From: Taxillus chinensis
Taxonomy: Eukaryota; Streptophyta; Magnoliopsida; Santalales; Loranthaceae
NCBI GenBank assembly: GCA_023512835.1
Contig: CM042087.1
Location: 15,284,853 to 15,348,852 of the forward strand
DNA length: 64,000 bases
Direction: 5' to 3'
This document shows, piece after piece, positions 22,557-34,028 of this stretch. The translations under genes and the position numbers were made by a program. Every line of letters begins with the position of its first letter. The first letter of the stretch is position 1. Below the pieces are notes generated by a model. It had not been told where the DNA came from. It saw only the letters and a program-made list of their open reading frames with translations, and did not search any database.

Positions 22557-23972
22557 TCACGGAACCACTTCAGGTAGGTGTTCCTAACATTCGAATGTTA
22601 GTTTCGAATGTGATGTTTGAATGTGGTTTCGAATATGTTGTTCGCATGTTAGGTTCAAAGGAAGCTCCAAAGGTAAGTTCGAAGGAAGGTTTGAAGGTTG
22701 GTTCAAAGAAGAGATTTGAAGCAAAGTGTCAAAGAACAGTTTCGAAGTATAGTTTCATAGGACTCAGGACTATTTACATTGTAAACCTTTATGCAAGCAA
22801 TTTAGATTCCCCCCCATTTAGGACTCAGGACTCAGGACTTAAGTTACATTGAAAATAAGGAAATATCCCCCCCATTTAGATTCAATGAAAAATACTAGAA
22901 AATCAAATTCTCACTTCTTCAAAAAGTAAAAATTGGGAATTAGTATTGAATCCCAGAAAAATTTAGTTTTTGGTTCGAAGTGACTATTTGCGAAGTGTGG
23001 CTGGATGTCCCAGAAAAATTCCCAAAAATCAGGATATCTTAGTTATGATATGAGGAACCATTGCCAGAACTTTTTATTTCAAGAAAATGCCTTCTATAAA
23101 AATCCTCTATTTTGGTCAAAACATGAGGATAGATTTGTGGAGACTGGTCTCGTTATAAAGGGAGCGTTGTGAACCTAAATACCATACTGGTGTTGGTGTG
23201 TTGAGTTGAGAATTTGGGCCTTGGGCTTCGTGACGTGTTTGTGTATTCTCACTGTGATGCAAAGGTTGTGCTATGTGGTTGACGTGATAAGCTGAGGCCT
23301 AGGTTGAGCTGTTGAGCTCATGATGATAAACTGTGGCCTGAGTTGAGCTGTTAAGCTCATCGTGCTAGGTTTAAGTGCCCTGAATTGGGATCCTATTGAG
23401 GATCATGGACAAGCTGCCAGTTTTAGATAGGTTGGGTCCTAATGTTTGTTTGCAGGCTGAGTCATGATATTTTGCTCACTACAATGTGCACGAGTACACT
23501 GAGCATGCATTATAGACTTATTTGTTTTGTATAATATAGTGATGTGGAGTTATGGGATCACCTATTGAGCTTGTAGCTCACTCTTACTTTGTTGTTTACC
23601 CCTTTCAAGTGCGACCCAAGACTAGTGGATAACTTTCTTCCAAGAGGACGTGTTCACTAATCTAATGTATGATATAGTATTATATTTCGTATTGATTATG
23701 TATTATATCCCAGACATGAGTCCGTGAACAATTGTATTTGCACTGTTCATGATGAGATTTCTGTATGATTGTTTAACATATTGTATGCATGATGATATAG
23801 TGGAAAGTACAAGATTACCTTTAATGTATAACTGTACAAGTTTACATGATTGAGACAGCACCTGCGGTATAGTCTCTATTGGTGCTTGTCACCAATCCCT
23901 TGACCCTTTGGGTGCAGGCAAGGGGAAGTTACGTTTCTAGTTTCGGGTTCCTTGGAATTCGGGGGTGTGATA
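22557..23972 (+). mobile_element. Second LTR remnant of the same family
   Basis: No gene. It begins with TTCGAA-rich sequence (22585-22750), continues with the block also seen at 21480-21800, and ends with a Tekay-style terminus now reading GGGGGTGTGATA. The last 120 bp (GGTGCAGGCAAGGGG, TTGGTG) match the start of 41045-42836 in reverse complement. Confidence 0.6.
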
Positions 23973-24072
23973 GTCAGAATAAGCGAACAAAGACTTGGAA
24001 CAAACCTTTGTTGTCTGGAAAAAGAAATTATGATTCGGAGTAAGCATCCAAGTCTCAGAAAGTCTCTATTGG
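23973..24072. other. Unassigned 100 bp
   Basis: I see no feature here. The last bases (GTCTCTATTGG) resemble the end of the preceding LTR, so this may be a partial duplication of it. ATTGG (24068-24072) would be the TSD position for the next LTR. Confidence 0.3.
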
Positions 24073-24988
24073 TGATAACGTGCATTTATGTCGTTATTCT
24101 AGGCCATGTTTAGGGTGTTTTAGAGTGAGATTAAGGCTTATTTGCATCATAATTTGCATACATTTGCTCTAACCCCTAGGAAGACACTGCTTGTGCTATA
24201 TTTGTGTTTTCAAGTTGTTTTGACAGGTTTTTGGGAGATATTTACTCATACACATTAGCTAGATCACCCTATCTACCTAAGATGAAGCTTTGTTCAGAAG
24301 ATTAACTCAAAAGAAGGTAAACAAGAGCTGCACGTGACATGGTCATTGTCACGTGCAAGGAGTGAACTGCATGGGAACCTTTTAAATGATTGCAGGAAGC
24401 TTGGGGTTGATTTTCAGCTTGTTTTGAGATTGCACGTGACATGGTCATTGTCACATTTAATGGTATAACTACATGGGAGCTTTCCAGATGACGTTGTAAA
24501 GCTTTTGGAGAAGTTTGAGGCCAATTGGAGGCTGCACGTGACAACGGCCTTTGTCACGTGCAGCTATGTTTTTGACCATCTACTTTGTTTTGTTATGATT
24601 ACGATTTCTCTCTAAAGAACCTAGTCCAAATTCTACTTGGTTTGAGTTTTATTGTGAGTTGAAGGAAGAATGGATGTCATTTACCAAAACTACGTCATTT
24701 TGGTAAGTGACAACAGCTGGCACTAGGGCACACTTTATGCATGACCTGCAGCCCTATAAAAGGAGAGATCTTGGAGGCAGCAACGTATTCTGGAGAGGCT
24801 GAAACACAGACAGAGGCTAGAACGGATGCTGGGAGAAAGAGAAGCAGCTTTGGAGTTGGAAGGCTACGGTTTCTTGTAGAGAAGGAGAAGTGTTGGGGCT
24901 GTTAGTTATCTCTATTCCTCTCTCTCTTTCTATTGGGACTGTAATCATGTATTTTTATGGGTTTAAGTTAATTGTGAGAATGATTATG
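24073..24988 (+). mobile_element. Athila-type LTR, 5' part, cut by Tekay G2
   Basis: It starts TGATAACGTGCATTTATGTCG, the same start as the LTRs at 6065-7568 (reverse) and 38000-39437. It contains G-box inverted repeats (24329-24357, 24533-24562), the palindrome (24683-24704) and TATAAAAGG (24755-24763). It stops where the G2 LTR begins at 24989; its remainder should lie beyond the right end of G2, outside the window or lost. Confidence 0.85.
24683..24704 (+). promoter_or_regulatory. Palindrome upstream of TATA in Athila-type LTR
   Basis: The arms are ACCAAAAC and ATTTTGGT around a TACGTC core. Both arms differ from the common ATCAAAAC/GTTTTGAT at the outer position and still pair with each other. 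TATAAAAGG follows about 50 bp downstream. Confidence 0.7.
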
Positions 24989-25416
24989 TGTAATGACCCG
25001 TGTTTTGGGGTGTGAGGAGTTAGTCACAGTTTTGCCGTTTGAGTGAGTTTTTGGGAGATTTCTTCCCACACACTTTAGGTAAAACACCTTGTATGTTGAT
25101 GGGCAAGTTTGGGGTAAGAGATAAGCTCAAGAGGCAACCTTTTGGAGGTGCACGTGACAATGCACGTGATATGGGGATGTCACGTGCAAGGAGATTTTTG
25201 TATGCCTACCTTCTACATGATGCAAGGAAGCTTGGGATAGAATTTCACAGCATTTGGAGCTGCACGTCATATGGGGATATGACATGCATTATGGCGTGCA
25301 GCCATATTTTTGCACCATCACCTTTGTTTTGTTGTTCTGGTAATCTTTTCCCAAAGGACTATCTTTGAATTATGGATATTTTGGCATGTATGGATGCGGG
25401 AAGGTTGTGGTGTGTC

Positions 25417-25495
25417 ATCCAAACTATGTCATTTTGATGCTGGGGTTCACTTAATCAAAACTATGTCGTTTTGATATTAAGGTGTCTATATAAAG
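25417..25495 (+). promoter_or_regulatory. Two palindromes plus TATA box in G2 5' LTR
   Basis: Copies at 25417-25438 (left arm mutated to ATCCAAAC) and 25454-25475 lie 37 bp apart. TATATAAAG follows 12 bp later. Both cores read TATGTC instead of TACGTC, the pattern expected after loss of a methylated CpG. Confidence 0.75.
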
Positions 25496-25551
25496 AGGTG
25501 GAGGTCTTCTTGTTTTAGGTTTAGGGTTTTCCATCAGCCACCGCCGCCGTC

Positions 25552-25552
<1 letters not shown>

Positions 25553-25587
<35 letters not shown>
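25553..25587 (+). repeat. GA microsatellite in G2 5' LTR
   Basis: This is an uninterrupted (GA)n run ending in a G run, at the same LTR position as in G1. Confidence 0.9.
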
Positions 25588-25593
<6 letters not shown>

Positions 25594-26735
25594 AAGGAGA
25601 GCTTTTGATCTTGCTATGGTGATTCGCGGGAGTGGACGGCGTTTCGCGTGGAGGCTAGAACGTGAAAGATCCTTGAGGTAGGGTTCTGTCTCTTCTAGTA
25701 CCCATTCCGGGGTTAGACCCTGTGGTGGATAATCTATCAAGTATTATCGTTGTTGTTATAATATATATATATTTATATATATTATATGTAAATTCATATA
25801 GGTGTGATCTCCTATATGAATGTTGGCCTTCAATGGCATATTTGATGTGATCTCCTATGTGGATGTTTGTTATCCTGTGCAAGTATGCTTGCTTGATAGG
25901 TGTTCGATTTTATACCTGGGTGGCTGTGTTTGTGAGCTTATGAATGTGTGCACGTTATATGTTTGATAAAATGCCTGTGAGGCTATGCCTATTATGTGTT
26001 TGATTTTATGCCGTGTGGCAAAAATGTATGTTATGTGTTTGATTGTATGATTGTTAGCCTGAGAGGCTGTGGGAACTATTTGCCTAAGAGGCGGTTAAAC
26101 TATTGGCCTGAGAGGCGGTTAAACATTTTCCCGATAGGCAGTTAAATATTTACCCGAGATGGTTAAATTGTTAGCATGGAAGGCTGTGAAATTGGTAGCC
26201 TGTGAGGCTTTGGAGCCAGTGTGGCTGGGGCTGTGGTCGCGCCTATTTGAGTGGTGTGGTTTACTTTTATTTACTACTACCACGACACTGCACTAGTACA
26301 CGTTCTCATGTAGTGGCTAGGTGCATGGGATGGATTGGGGAGACTTGATCGCTACTGAGCTGTGGTTGCTCACCCCTCCTATTGTGTTATGTTTTTCTCA
26401 GGGACCTATAGGCGTTAGGTGGGAACACCAAGGTGGACAACAGTTCTGTTTGTGATTTTGATTTATGTTAATTGTATTATTATTTTTGGAAGGCTTTGTA
26501 CCCAAGTGGGGAGATATTGTAAAGTGGATTTTATTGTAATAAAGCCATGTGGATTTGTAAACGTTTATCCTGAATTGAATTTAATAAATTTATGATTTTG
26601 TCTTTCTGAATATCAGCTGTGTAGTGTATGATGTCCTATGTGGGAGTATTGTATCCTACCCCCTTCTCCACCGCGTGGGTAAAGGGGGAGTCACAAACCG
26701 GTTTTCTCGGGTTGGAAATTCGGGGCGTGACAATA

Positions 26736-26753
26736 TGGTATCAGAGCATGGTC
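26736..26753 (+). other. Primer-binding site (initiator tRNA-Met)
   Basis: TGGTATCAGAGCATGG directly follows the 5' LTR end. TGGTATCAGAGC is complementary to the 3' end of plant initiator tRNA-Met and is the usual Tekay/Del primer site. Confidence 0.95.
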
Positions 26754-27187
26754 TAGTTGGCCTAGGGTAGTGGGCGGATCTGGTTATCTTGAGTCCTTTG
26801 GAGGAGCCTGGAGGAACGTGCTTGATTAACACGGTCCTGTTGGAGCCTCTAAGGTGTACTTGGGGTAGTCCAGACCTGAGGTAGGATTTGCATTCATTTG
26901 CATTAAGGCACTAGTTTCATTTGTTGCTAAATTGAAAAAAAAACATGAATAGCGTGATAAAGTGTGAAATGTGCGACTCTGAATTTTCTTGGAATACCTT
27001 GAGCATGAGAACTCCTTGTTTAATTGAGCTCTGTGAAATGTGAATTAAGCTGTGTGCAATGTGGATTGATGCAATGTATATGTGTAATGCCATATGATAG
27101 TGGAATTGATAAGTGGAATAGAGGTAGTGACACGCAATAGATTCGAATTCGTTTCGACGTTTGTGTTCCTTACTTCTTATAGTAAGA
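26754..27187 (+). other. Tekay G2 leader
   Basis: This is non-coding leader between the primer site and the gag ATG at 27188. I see no further feature in it. Confidence 0.7.
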
Positions 27188-28044
27188 ATGCCACCGAGGA
27201 GAGTGACACGTGCGTCTGGGGCAGTGGCTGATGAGTCATCTGCCCACGAGGGTCCTGGTGCGGGGCAGCCCGTTGGAGGACATGCGCTGTTGTTGGCACA
27301 ACTGCGAGAGAGCATCCGACTGGAAGTCCGAGAGCTCAAGGAGGGTCGGCAAGAGGTTCGGGAGGAAGTGCACCGTGAGATGGCAGCATAGTAATGCCAC
27401 CACCACCACCACCGCCAGTAAGGGAGTTACCTCGTGAGCGTGAGAGTTCGCTGGGTGGCGTACCGATGCATCGTGCAGAAGATGATGTTGTGACGAGGTT
27501 CCGAAAGGAACAACCTCCGAGGTTCAAGGGAGAGGGGGATCCAGTGATAGCGGAGCATTGGTTGAGGTAGATCGAGCACGTGTTCTCCTTTCTCCTACCC
27601 CGGGAGGAGGATAAGGTGAGGTTGGCCATCCGACAGTTGGAGGGGAATGCCTTGGAGTGGTGGCTGAGTGTCGCAGGAAGCCATGCTGTGTAGTACATGT
27701 TGTGGGATGAGTTCTTATAGCTTTTCCATGACGAGTTCTTCCCCAAGTCGCTGAGGTGGCAAAAGAGGGAGGAATTCAGAAGTCTGAAGCAGGGATCGAA
27801 AACGGTGCCCGAGTATGAATGCGAGTTCCGGAGCTTGAGTAGATTTGTTCCCGAGACTGTGGCCAAGGAGGACCTGAAGGCCCACAAGTTCACTTTGGGC
27901 CTTAGGCCAGCCCTTAGGCAGAGGGTGGTGATACTGCGTTTGAGGACTTATGCTGAGGTTGTTGAGACGACTCATATAGCTGAGAGAGAGCTAGATGATG
28001 GGAGGCAGGCCCATCATGGTCGCCCGTTGCAGGGTGAGTCAGAT
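27188..28044 (+). pseudogene. Tekay G2 gag, N-terminal and capsid part
   Basis: The ATG at 27188 begins MPPRRVTRASGAVADE, a typical Tekay gag start. The retrotransposon-gag domain follows: PPRFKGEGDPVIAEHW, EDKVRLAIRQLEGNALEWW, FHDEFFPKSLRWQKREEF, and VPEYECEFRSLSRFVPE (27808 onward). Breaks include TAG/TAA at 27389-27394 and single stops near 27568, 27690 and 27718. The solo LTR at 28045 interrupts the frame, and the zinc-knuckle end resumes at 30362. Gag would package the RNA. Confidence 0.88.
28040..28044. repeat. Left TSD (CAGAT) of solo LTR
   Basis: CAGAT is repeated at 30357-30361, on the other side of the LTR at 28045-30356. Confidence 0.9.
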
Positions 28045-28639
28045 TGTCACGCCCCAATTTCCTTACACCTGGAAACGGTTAGTGACTGCCCATGCCCGCA
28101 CCCGAAGGGTCAAGGGGTTGGTGCAAGCACCTAGACTGGACTTATGCAACGAGTGTTGTCCCAATACTACACATCCGGGCTAACATGCCAAAGGATAGGC
28201 CCCTGATTCCAAACCATACACACAATCATCATTTAGTCAAAATACCATACCACAGTTTACTTCATTTCAAAGAGGACTCAAGTCCATTACAACTCAAATG
28301 GGGAAAAGCTCCCAATAAACCCACAATACCAACTTCAGTTTACAAAATAGCCCAAACCAAAACAGAAAGCCACAGATACATTAACAACCAAATAAAGAGG
28401 GTCCCATAGCCTCTATGGCCAATCACCTCAGCTCTGTCACCTATCGCCGGCTAGACCCTGCAAAGAGAACAGTTCAAAGGAGGGGTGAGCAAACCACAGC
28501 TCAGTAGGGATCAAGTCTCCCCGGGCCCATCCCACTCTACTGGAATGCATATTTAGTGGATGCTTGTGCTAGTGTAGTGAACTAGTTGAAACCAGACACA
28601 AAAACCATCAAACACATCCCATATTCAAAGAGGGGGGGG

Positions 28640-28800
28640 GGTTCCAGTGATATAACTGTCCCATACTCAAGGCTCTAGTCTAGTGACTGTCCCGTACCCA
28701 AGGCTCCAGTCCAATGACTGTCCCGTAATCAAAAGGGTTCCAGCTTAGCAGCTGTCCCGTGGATCAAAAGCTCCAACTCAACAGCTGTCCCGTAGCATAC
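28640..28800 (-). repeat. Short irregular repeat in solo LTR
   Basis: About five copies of an approximately 35-nt unit with GCTCCAGT and GACTGTCCCGTA, drifting along the array. It occupies the LTR position where G1 and G2 have GCCTGAGAGGC arrays. Confidence 0.65.
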
Positions 28801-30004
28801 AGCATTAAGCACTCAAACAAAACTCAGTGAAATACAGCCACATAACTCAGCACAAGGTGCCCAGCAAGCATAATTTATCTCAATACAAGATGCTCAACAA
28901 GCATAATACAACTCAGCACATATCAGTATGATTACGATGCACTCAGTTCATGTAGTGCAGCCACAATCTCAGTAACATTCACAGTATACAGTTCTTTTCC
29001 CATATCAGTGTTCCTTAACCATTATGGTAAGTTTTTTAGGTAAATTAACTCCAAGAATTTATCCCAATCACATTATTTTCCACTCAAGAACTTTCTGGCT
29101 AAATGGGGAAGCCAGAGGAGGCAAAATAAGGGGGTGCACGTCATATGGGCCATATGACGTGTAGGGGGATGTTTGGCTCCCTGCCCTCTACACATCTCAA
29201 GGAACGTTGGGGTAAAATTTCAAACCAATTGGGCTTGCACGTGAAATGGGCTTTTAACGTGCACAAGGGTTTTTGGCTCCCTGCCTTCTACACCTTTCAG
29301 GGAAGCCCGCGGTAAAATTTCAGACCAATTGGGCTTGCACGTGAAATGGGCTTTTCACGTGCAATATGGCGTGCAGCCATATTTTGCACAGAGACCTTTG
29401 TTTTGTTGTTTTAATCACTTTTCTCTAAAGGACCTCTCTCAAATTCTTTTTAGATTGTGAGTTATTAGACTCTGAAGTTAGGGTACATAGCCTGGTTTCA
29501 ACTCCAGTTATGTCCCTCATATCAACCTACCCATCCAGACCATCCCAGATTATTTTATTCACTGTTAACTATCCAGATATAATGGAAACCTCACAATCAA
29601 TCATCATATGCATGTGGGGGCATAAACTCAACATCAACATGAAAAGGATCATAACAGATACGTACCCAGCAAACTCAGTAATCGCAACAAAGGGTATAAA
29701 CCCAGAATTCTCAATATTCATATCAAAGGGTATAGAGCCAGAATTTTCAGAGGAAGGCATGAATATGAACACGAATTCCCTACCTCAAAATCGGAGAATA
29801 CAACTGGTCGTTGTATTCTAGCAATCACGTCTCCGGGCTCTCGTCCACCGTAGGAACCTTGGATCGTCCTCGGCGTCTCAGGCCGTGTCTCCCTCTTTCT
29901 GATAGTCTCCCTCTCTGGCCATGTCTCTCTCTCTCTCTCTCTCTCAAGGGATGACGACTACTAGGGTTTTGGAATGAGAATCCCCTAATTTCCAAGCCTT
30001 TTTC

Positions 30005-30047
30005 CTTTATATATTTTCCCACATAATCAAAACGACGTAGTTTTGAT
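30005..30047 (-). promoter_or_regulatory. Palindrome plus TATA box in solo LTR
   Basis: The palindrome (ATCAAAAC/GTTTTGAT arms, GACGTA core) is at 30026-30047. TATATAAAG on the minus strand is at 30005-30013, 12 bp downstream in the direction of transcription. Confidence 0.75.
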
Positions 30048-30356
30048 TAATTTAAAGCCCAGCATTTATAAACCCAAAGGCCAAGGTTTTCTAATCCACT
30101 TCATTAAGCTCTACAGCCCAACAATTAAGCCCAAATTATATTTTAAATAAAACTCTCAAATATATATTAATTAGAATATTTTAATTCATGTGAAATTCCC
30201 AAAAATACCCCTCAGGGCTTCGAACTCCGAATCGAGCCCAAGCATAGTCAAAATTCTCCATTTGACGAGCACATCACTGTGCTGATGTTCATTCTCTAAA
30301 AGAAGGCCTCTTACTCAAGGCTAACTCCAAGAACCCCTCAAATACGGGTCCTTACA

Positions 30357-30361
30357 CAGAT
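30357..30361. repeat. Right TSD (CAGAT) of solo LTR
   Basis: Second copy of the duplication flanking 28045-30356. Confidence 0.9.
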
Positions 30362-30757
30362 CGGGATTCAGGATCCAAGAGGCCCAAAACCGAGGAGAGA
30401 GATAGTAGTTCCTTCCGTAGCCGGGGTCAACCATCTATGAACCCAGGGAGGTTCACCTTTGGCGGCAATAGACACATAGGTTCAGCAGGTGGTCTTCCTA
30501 GCGGTTGTCTTTGTTGTGGGGAGCAAGGCCACATCAAAAGGGAGTGTCCCAAGAAAGATTGGCAGTGCAACAACTGTGGACGGGAGGGCCATTTTCGCAG
30601 GGTTTGTAGGAGTGGCAACAGGGGAGCAGGAGGCTTGGCATCCAGCATAAGGAGTGATGCTAGTTTCCGTGCACCAGCGGAGAGGCCAGCGCGTCTGTGG
30701 CAGGCTAGTCAAGCAGGATCTAGCCAGACCCGACCTCAGGGGAGGCCTGAGCGGTAG
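30362..30757 (+). pseudogene. Tekay G2 gag C-terminus with two zinc knuckles
   Basis: This continues gag after the solo LTR. It holds two CCHC knuckles of the CX2CX4HX4C form, CLCCGEQGHIKREC and CNNCGREGHFRRVC, separated by seven residues, then a Gly/Arg/Gln-rich tail. The knuckles bind RNA in intact gag. It ends at TAG 30755-30757. Confidence 0.9.
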
Positions 30758-31301
30758 CAGACTGAAGCGGGAGGCAGCCATGGTGGGAACCCTCCAGTGG
30801 TGGAGCTGACTAGTGGCACGGGCCAAGGGAGGGTGTTTGCACTGAATGCAACACCCCAAGAGGAGGCTGAGCTACCACCTCCACCGGCGGAGGCTGGGGC
30901 TGGACCATCGGTGGTTAGAGGTACCCTTTTTGATCTCTTGTACACTTGTTTATGCACTTTTTGATACGGTTGCATCTTGTTCATTTGTCGCTGAACTTCT
31001 GATTGAGGGATTGGGATTAGCATGTGTTGAGGCAGAGAGGCCACTAGCAGTGGAGTCTCCAGTGGGGGGTATGATTGAGGTGCGGCGCATATGTCGTGAC
31101 TGTGTGTTAACTGTAGGGGATGTGGAGCTTAGTTTTGATTTGTACGTGATGCCCTTGCGTACATTTGACCAGATCTTGGGTATGGATTGGCTTATGGATT
31201 TCCTGGCCAGGATAGATTGTTATCGGCGGCGTGTATCCTTCGTGACACCTGCAGGGACTTCTAGCACCCTGCAGGGGGAGTGGGATTGTGAGGCGAGTTG
31301 A
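30758..31301 (+). pseudogene. Tekay G2 aspartic protease region
   Basis: In frame fragments it reads GRVFALNATPQEEAE, then after a frameshift near 30925 the active-site block ALFDTVASCSFVAELL. The family has DTGA or DSGA here, so the catalytic Gly is replaced by Val and the following His by Cys. Downstream are MPLRTFDQILGMDWL and the domain end. This copy would not cleave. Confidence 0.85.
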
Positions 31302-33232
31302 GCTGGGCCAGTGCTGGACCAGTGGGGTGCCATTACCCACAGGTTGGCAGCCCTGACCTTTGCTGAGGAGGGGAAAGTAAAAAAGAGAGTGTGCCTAGCA
31401 GTTGTTGACCAATTTCAGGATGTCTTCCCTGACCAGTTGAGGAGTTTACCTCCTAAGAGAAGTGTGGAGTTCACCATTGAATTGGTACCGGGGACTGGCC
31501 TAATCTCCCAGGTAGCATATCGTATGGTGCCAGCCGAGTTGAGGGAGCTTCAGAGGCAAATAGAGGAGTTAGTGGACCAGGGGTATATCAGACTGAGTAC
31601 CTCACCTTGGGGTGCTCCGGTGCTCTTCGCAAAAAAGGTAGATGGCACGCTTTGCCTTTGCATTGACTACAAGAAGTTGAATTCGGTGACTGTGAAGAAC
31701 AAGTATCCATTGCCTCGGATAGATGACCTGTTCGACCAGTTGAATGGGGCCCAGTGGTTTTCCAAGATAGATCTGCGATTGGGGTATCACCAGTTAAGGG
31801 TTAGGGAGGAGGACATCCCTAAGACGGCTTTTCGGTGCAGGTAGGGGCACTATGAGTGGGTAGTGATGCCTTTCGGGCTCACTAATGCACCAACAGTGTT
31901 CATGCATTTGATAAACCAGGTCTTTGCTCCATATTTGGATTCCTTTGTGGTGGTATTTATAGACGATATCTTGCTGTATTCCAAGATCGAGAGGGAGCAT
32001 GTGGAGCATTTAGTGACAGTGCTGCAAACCTTGAGGGACCAACAGTTGTTTGCTAGGTTTAGCAAATGTGAGTTTTGGATGCAGGAGGTTCACTTTCTTG
32101 GCCATGTAGTGTCAGCTGAGGGCGTTAGTGTGGACCCAGCCAAGATTGAGGCTGTGGCATCGTGGGAGAGGCCAACCAATGTTTTTGAGATTCATAATTT
32201 CCTTGGTTTGGCGGGGTACTATCGTCGTTTTGTAAAGGGATTGTCCCGTTTGGCGGCTCCTATGACGGCGCTGACCCGGAAGGGAGTGAAGTTTGAGTGG
32301 ACTGACGAGTGTCAGCAAGCGTTTGAGGCTCTCAAAACCCATTTGACCACCGCACCTGTGCTGAGGTTACCTAGGGAGGATATCCCATATGACGTATATT
32401 ATGATTCGTCCAGGGTTGGTTTGGGGTGTGTGCTTATGCAGGAGCACAGTGTATTAGCTTAGGGGTCGATGCAGCTGAAACCTCATAAGTAGAATTACCC
32501 TACTCATGATCTTGAGTTGGCGGCTGTTATCTTTGCCTTGAAGGGTTGACAGCATTACCTTTTGGGAGAGAAGTTTGTGGTGTTCTCAAATCACAAGAGC
32601 CTTCAGTACATCTTTACTAAGAAGGACTTGAATTTGAGGCAGAGGAGATGGGTGGAGTATTTACAGACCTTTAACTTTACTCTTGCCTAAACCCCAGGCA
32701 AGGGCAATGTTGTGGCTGATGCATTAAGCAGGAAGGGGAAGGTTGAGGTGGCCGTGAGAGAGTGGAAGCTGATGGAGCAGTTGGCGATGTTGCAGTTGCA
32801 GCCTATTGCTCGTGATGGTGGGATAGTCCTGAGTCCTATTGTTGTTGTGCCTGAGCTGTACCAGCAAGTCCGGGAGGGACAATTGGGGGATATTGAGTGT
32901 GAGGTTCTTCGTACCCGTATTGGGGCTAGTGAGCTATCTGAGGATTAGACAGAGGGTCCTGAGCATGAGTTGTCTTTTTAGGGGCGGCTAATAGTGGCTT
33001 CTTCTCTCAGAGATGAGGTGATTAGGGAGTTTCATCAGTCTAGAGTTGCTGTGCATCTTGGGGGTACGAAGATGTACCATGCACTTCGGGGACATTTTTG
33101 GTGGCCTGGGATGAAACGTGATGTAGCTGCTTTTGTTTCGAGGTGCCTCACATGTCAGCAGGTGAAGGCTGAGCACCAGCGGCAGCAGGTATGTTGCAAC
33201 CATTGCTGATCGCGGAGTGGAAGTGGGACCCC
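31302..33232 (+). pseudogene. Tekay G2 RT, RNase H and start of integrase
   Basis: RT blocks: [57 protein letters not shown] and the catalytic [12 protein letters not shown] (31950-31985). RNase [46 protein letters not shown]. The integrase zinc region is complete (HQSRVAVHLGGTKMYHALRGHF ... RCLTCQQVK), but sequence stops at about 33232. Stops include TAG 31842-31844, TAG 32459-32461, TAG 32946-32948 and TAG 32979-32981; the last is also in G1. The catalytic core of integrase is missing. Confidence 0.9.
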
Positions 33233-34028
33233 ATAGCGCTGGTTAGGAGGCAACCCAATGTTTTATTTTATTTATTTTTATTCAACAATTTTGTTTGCAA
33301 GCTAACCCTGGTGCGGTAGATTTTGTTTCTTTCTTGACTAACCATTTGCAGGATGAGCCAAAATTATTGGGCCTTGGACTTCTGAATTTATTTTAAGGAA
33401 CAAGTCCTGGAGCAAGGAACAAGTGAAGCCCACAAGTACTTGAATTTAAGCCCAACGAATTGGCATGCAAGCATAGAAGTTGATCCATACTGCAAAAGCA
33501 ACTCAGCGAAAAAGTTTGGGCTAATTTGGGCCTGCACGCCATATTGAACGCCAATTGACCAATTGGCGTACACCTCTTTTGCCTCTGCAAATTTCTGGGC
33601 CAGTAAATAAACATCACGTGAAGCACTTTACCTCTTGCATGCCAATTTCTAGCTGTCATCTGAAGGGATAAGAAGGCAAAATATCGATTTTGACCCTCCT
33701 AGAAGCTTCAAGAATATCACGTGTAGAAGAGACTATTGCTTGACAGCTTATGAGGGACCCACCACCAAAATTTGGGACATTTCTGACCTACATGCCAATT
33801 CACCCATATGACGTGCAAGGGCTAAAATGGTCCAAACGCTCTAAAATTTTGGGAGCACGTGTATTATTGCAATTGGAGCACATGTCCTTCTGCACGCTAT
33901 AAGTAAGGAGGCCTGCATCTAGGTCTTCCACACCAAAAACGATTTCAGATCTGAAATTGGGGATACACTGTTCTTCGCTCTGTTCTTTGCTCTGCTCTTT
34001 GCTCTTTGCTCTTGCTCTTGTTTTAAAT
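33233..34028 (+). other. Athila-type post-pol non-coding stretch
   Basis: No gene. It contains an inverted repeat with arms ACGCCAATTG and CAATTGGCGT (33548-33569), several TGCACGCC or CACGTG words, and a CT-rich tract (33968-34022, repeated TTTGCTCT words) ending shortly before the ATG at 34029. That tract could be a splice-acceptor polypyrimidine tract. Confidence 0.5.

Larger units (their letters stand above)
24989..26732 (+). mobile_element. 5' LTR of Tekay G2
   Basis: The LTR runs from TGTAATGACCCG to GGGGCGTGACA and is followed 3 bp later by the primer site. It is 1744 bp. It contains a G-box inverted repeat (25149-25187), two palindromes before TATATAAAG (25487-25495), a telo-box (TTTAGGGTTTT at about 25519), a GA run (25553-25587), an AT run (25761-25795) and GCCTGAGAGGC-type repeats (26055-26165). 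It is close to the 3' copy at 39655. Confidence 0.95.
28045..30356 (-). mobile_element. Solo LTR of a Tekay-like family in G2 gag
   Basis: On the minus strand it starts TGTAAGGACCCG and ends GGGGCGTGACA, the Tekay-type termini, and is flanked by a perfect CAGAT duplication. It is 2312 bp, longer than the G1, G2 and T3 LTRs. It carries three G-box or ACGTCA inverted repeats (29135-29163, 29236-29262, 29336-29363), a palindrome (30026-30047), TATATAAAG (30005-30013) and a run of CTGTCCCGTA...CCAG repeats (28640-28800). No internal element sequence remains. Confidence 0.95.

Noticed and set aside
26736..26753. tRNA gene fragment
   Set aside because: It is only the 18-nt complement of a tRNA 3' end at the LTR edge, a primer site. 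The same holds for 15236-15253 and 56892-56909.
29510..29821. Open frame inside the solo LTR
   Set aside because: No domain, lies within LTR DNA, and lacks support from other copies of related LTRs.
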